In this document: positions 6,028 through 8,555 of the stretch, piece by piece
Layout: every line of letters begins with the position of its first letter
Numbering within the stretch: position 1 is the first letter of the stretch
Source of the DNA: Luminiphilus sp.
GTDB lineage: Bacteria; Pseudomonadota; Gammaproteobacteria; Pseudomonadales; Halieaceae
Reading direction: 5' to 3'
DNA length: 8,555 nucleotides
Assembly (NCBI GenBank): GCA_029251065.1
Contig: JAQXEB010000316.1
Span: forward strand, 1 to 8,555
Position numbers and translations under genes: made by a program
Notes under the pieces: generated by a model
Told to the model about the DNA's origin: nothing
Databases searched by the model: none
Seen by the model: only the letters and a program-made list of their open reading frames with translations

Positions 6028-8555
6028 TTAAAGGTCTGTCGCGGCGTCTAACTCGCGCGCGAGTGTAAGACGAGCATCAGCTCTGGGCTTTGAGAATCGG
6101 GCGAGTGCGAGATAGATCACCGGTGTCAAAAACAGCGTAAAGATGGCCGTAAGGCCCAAACCACCAAACACGACCCAGCCCACGGCTTCCCTGGCCTCGG
6201 AGCCCGGACCCGATGAAAGAATTAAGGGGAGGGCGCCAAGGACCGTGGAAATCAGTGTCATTGCAATGGGCCGTAAGCGAATATTGGCGGCATCTTCAAT
6301 CGCATCTCTTACCGAAGCGCCGGCGTCGCGCCGCTGATCAGCAAACTCAACCAGTAAGATGCCGTTTTTTGCAATGAGCCCTATTAGCATCACCAATCCG
6401 ACTTGCGAGTAAACGTTTAAAGAATTGCCGGTAATGAAGAGGGCAAAAATTGCGGCGGCTAATCCGAAGGGTACGATGGTCATGATGACAAGCGACGAGG
6501 TAAGGCTCTCAAACTGTGCAACGAGAACGAGGAACACAATGAGTAAGGCTAGGCCGTACGCGTAGAAGGAGTCACGTTGCGACTCACCAAGGCGTGCGGC
6601 TTCACCCTCTGGCACAACGCTGATTGAAGACGGTACGACCTCGTTTGCTAATGCCGTCAAGTCGTCGACGGCGGTTTGTAAGTCGACGCCCTCAACGGTT
6701 TGCATATCGATGCTAATCGAGCGACGTTGGTATAACCGACGAAGTTCATCGGGGACGCCTTCTTCGACCACGGTCACCAGCGACGCAAGCGGGATTAGTT
6801 GTCCCTCCTGTGATCGAACGAACAAGTTGACCAGGTCGTTGGGACCTTGAATTCGATTCTGACCGGCTTTGAGTACCACAGGGATGGATTGATCGCGACC
6901 GTTCAGGTCGATGACTCGAACACCGTCGACCATGACGCGTAAGGTTTGAGCGAGCTCGTTAATGGAGACGTTGAGGTCGGCCAACCGCTCTCTGTCGATA
7001 CGAATAGCCACCTGAGCCTGCGTTGGCGTGTAGTCGATTTGTGGGCTTCGGACGCTGGTGAGTCGCTCACGAATGGCGTCGGCATAAACTCTGGCAGCTG
7101 CGTAAATTTCCTCATAGTCGTTGCCCAGAAGAACAAACTGAATGCCACCCCGCCAGGAGCCTCGAATATTCAAGCTGTTACTGCCGTAAATTCGAGCTGT
7201 TACGCCCGGGAGTTGGTTCAGTTCGGGCTGAATTTCAGCGGCCAGCTCCTGCTGGGAGATATCACGTTCGTTCCATGGCTTGAGCGTACCCACGACATAA
7301 ATAATGTTTGGATCCCATCGTCCGGCGACAGTGTACAGTTGATCAATGACACCAGACTCAAGATAGGGCTGAAAAATAGCCTCAATCTGGTCCGACTGAC
7401 GTTCCGTATAGGGCAGTCCGACGCCCGCAGGTCCACGAGCAAACATATTGAGTTTACCGCGGTCCTCGGTGGGTAAGAGTTCGCTGTCCAGGGACGTGTA
7501 AACACTGGCGGCGCCCACAGCTAGGCCAACAGATACGACGATCGATACCAAGGGAAAGTTCAAAACGGTATGTAGCGCTGTGCTGTAAAGTCGCTGAATA
7601 AGATTCGGTTGCGTTGCTTCAAGACCACTATTTTCTGGTTTCCCCAAGCGCGCCATCAAGGCAGGAACGAGGGATAGCGCAACAAATGACGAAATTGCGA
7701 CGGCGACCGTCAGCACGAGACCAAATTCTCTAAACAGCCGGCCCGAGGTTCCAGGTAGAAATGCAATGGGAACAAAAACAGCGACCAAGACCATCGTTGT
7801 CGCAATGACAGCAAAAAAAACAGACTGAGTGCCTAACACGGCAGCCGCGCTGGCCCCTTCGCCTTTTTGCTGACGACGTTGAACGCTCTCAAGGACCACT
7901 ATGGCGTCGTCGACAATCAGTCCGGTCGCAAGGACGAGGGCCAGAAGGGTCAAAATATTGATCGAAAATCCCAGAGCCCAACTTGCGGCGAGGGTGCCGA
8001 GCAGTGAAATCGGTATCGCAATCGCTGGGACAATGGTGAATCGCCAGCTGCCGGAGAACAGACGTATGGTCAAAATGACAATGATGACAGCAAAGCCAAG
8101 GGTTCTTACGACCTCGGATACTGCGCCGTTAATGAAGACCGCTTCGTCAGAGATGACTTGCAACTTTATGTCGTCGCGTTGTGTATTAAATTGTGCAATC
8201 GCTTTGCGGGCGCCTTCCGAGATTTGAATAGTGTTAGAGCCTGCTTGTCGGACTACACCGACTCCCAGAACTTTCTGTCCGTTGAGACGTACCACTGAGG
8301 TTGCGTCGTCGGGTGTGTAGGCCACGCGAGCGACATCCCGAAGTCGAATCTTGTCGGTGATCAGTAGATTGCCAATGTCCTCTTCGGAGTCGACTGCGGC
8401 GTCCGCACGCACCAACAACGTTTGATCACTCGTTTTAAAGCTGCCCGCAGGGACATCCAGTGGCGCCTGCGATAAGACTGTTCTTATGTCCGTGACCGTC
8501 AGTCCATAAGTGCTCATCCGCCCCGGGTCAAGCTCTACTCTTAGTATTTGGCGTC
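6028..8555 (-). CDS. RND efflux permease, HAE-1 family (partial, N terminus outside window)
   Basis: Inner-membrane proton-driven pump of the AcrB/MexB type, which exports hydrophobic compounds with a membrane fusion protein and an outer-membrane channel. The frame stays open to the window edge: upstream of M at 8517 it reads RQILRVELDPGR, matching the conserved porter-domain stretch before YGLT, so that Met is internal. About 841 residues are visible. They include TM helices from about residue 150 of the fragment, GLIVDDAIVVLESV with the proton-relay pair at fragment residues 215-216 (AcrB D407/D408), a second porter region, and IGLIAKNGILLVEF with K729 (AcrB K940). Aligning these residues implies about 190 residues are missing, for a full length near 1030. 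It ends at TAA 6028-6030 with a short cytoplasmic tail. The fusion-protein gene would be expected further upstream on this strand. The exported substrate is unknown. Confidence 0.95.
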   Translation of the reverse strand, partial: RQILRVELDPGRMSTYGLTVTDIRTVLSQAPLDVPAGSFKTSDQTLLVRADAAVDSEEDIGNLLITDKIRLRDVARVAYTPDDATSVVRLNGQKVLGVGVVRQAGSNTIQISEGARKAIAQFNTQRDDIKLQVISDEAVFINGAVSEVVRTLGFAVIIVILTIRLFSGSWRFTIVPAIAIPISLLGTLAASWALGFSINILTLLALVLATGLIVDDAIVVLESVQRRQQKGEGASAAAVLGTQSVFFAVIATTMVLVAVFVPIAFLPGTSGRLFREFGLVLTVAVAISSFVALSLVPALMARLGKPENSGLEATQPNLIQRLYSTALHTVLNFPLVSIVVSVGLAVGAASVYTSLDSELLPTEDRGKLNMFARGPAGVGLPYTERQSDQIEAIFQPYLESGVIDQLYTVAGRWDPNIIYVVGTLKPWNERDISQQELAAEIQPELNQLPGVTARIYGSNSLNIRGSWRGGIQFVLLGNDYEEIYAAARVYADAIRERLTSVRSPQIDYTPTQAQVAIRIDRERLADLNVSINELAQTLRVMVDGVRVIDLNGRDQSIPVVLKAGQNRIQGPNDLVNLFVRSQEGQLIPLASLVTVVEEGVPDELRRLYQRRSISIDMQTVEGVDLQTAVDDLTALANEVVPSSISVVPEGEAARLGESQRDSFYAYGLALLIVFLVLVAQFESLTSSLVIMTIVPFGLAAAIFALFITGNSLNVYSQVGLVMLIGLIAKNGILLVEFADQRRDAGASVRDAIEDAANIRLRPIAMTLISTVLGALPLILSSGPGSEAREAVGWVVFGGLGLTAIFTLFLTPVIYLALARFSKPRADARLTLARELDAATDL

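Noticed and set aside
6946..7476. 176-residue + strand open frame opposite the efflux gene
   Set aside because: It is antisense to a strongly conserved RND porter region, resembles no known family, and is explained as a shadow of the codon usage on the minus strand.

Overview
The window looks like chromosomal DNA from a Gram-negative proteobacterium. The evidence is two molybdenum hydroxylases whose large subunits carry twin-arginine export signals, an RND (HAE-1 type) multidrug efflux permease, and Shine-Dalgarno-led genes with tight ATGA-type overlaps. Moderate GC content and protein style suggest a marine gammaproteobacterium (for example the OM60/NOR5-Halieaceae group). That placement is an impression from composition and gene content, not a demonstrated assignment.

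Layout. Bases 1-74 may hold the last codons of an upstream gene whose TGA overlaps the next ATG. Bases 71-2831 (+ strand) carry a two-gene operon: a [2Fe-2S] small subunit (IorA type) and a molybdopterin-binding large subunit (IorB type), overlapping by 8 bases. Bases 2832-3172 are a convergence zone with a hairpin, a small minus-strand gene for a 72-residue single-pass membrane protein (2894-3112), and a 9-bp inverted repeat (3134-3161). Bases 3173-5886 (- strand) carry a second, clearly divergent IorA/IorB pair, overlapping by 4 bases. Bases 5887-6027 are a short intergenic stretch with a candidate promoter for the second pair. Bases 6028-8555 (- strand) are the C-terminal ~841 residues of an RND efflux permease whose N-terminal ~190 residues lie beyond the window.

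How the genes fit together. Each IorA/IorB pair should form one heterodimeric enzyme. The large subunit binds the molybdopterin cofactor and hydroxylates an aldehyde or N-heteroaromatic substrate with water-derived oxygen. The small subunit passes the electrons out through two [2Fe-2S] clusters. Only the large subunits carry Tat signals, so the small subunits are probably exported with them as folded complexes. No FAD subunit, cytochrome c partner or XdhC/MocA-type maturation factor is visible here, so the electron acceptor and the assembly factors must be encoded elsewhere. The two enzymes face each other tail to tail and differ around the substrate-channel motifs and by a ~35-residue insertion, which suggests different substrates. 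No strictly new system is evident. The least explained element is the small membrane protein and inverted repeat lying between the two oxidoreductase operons.
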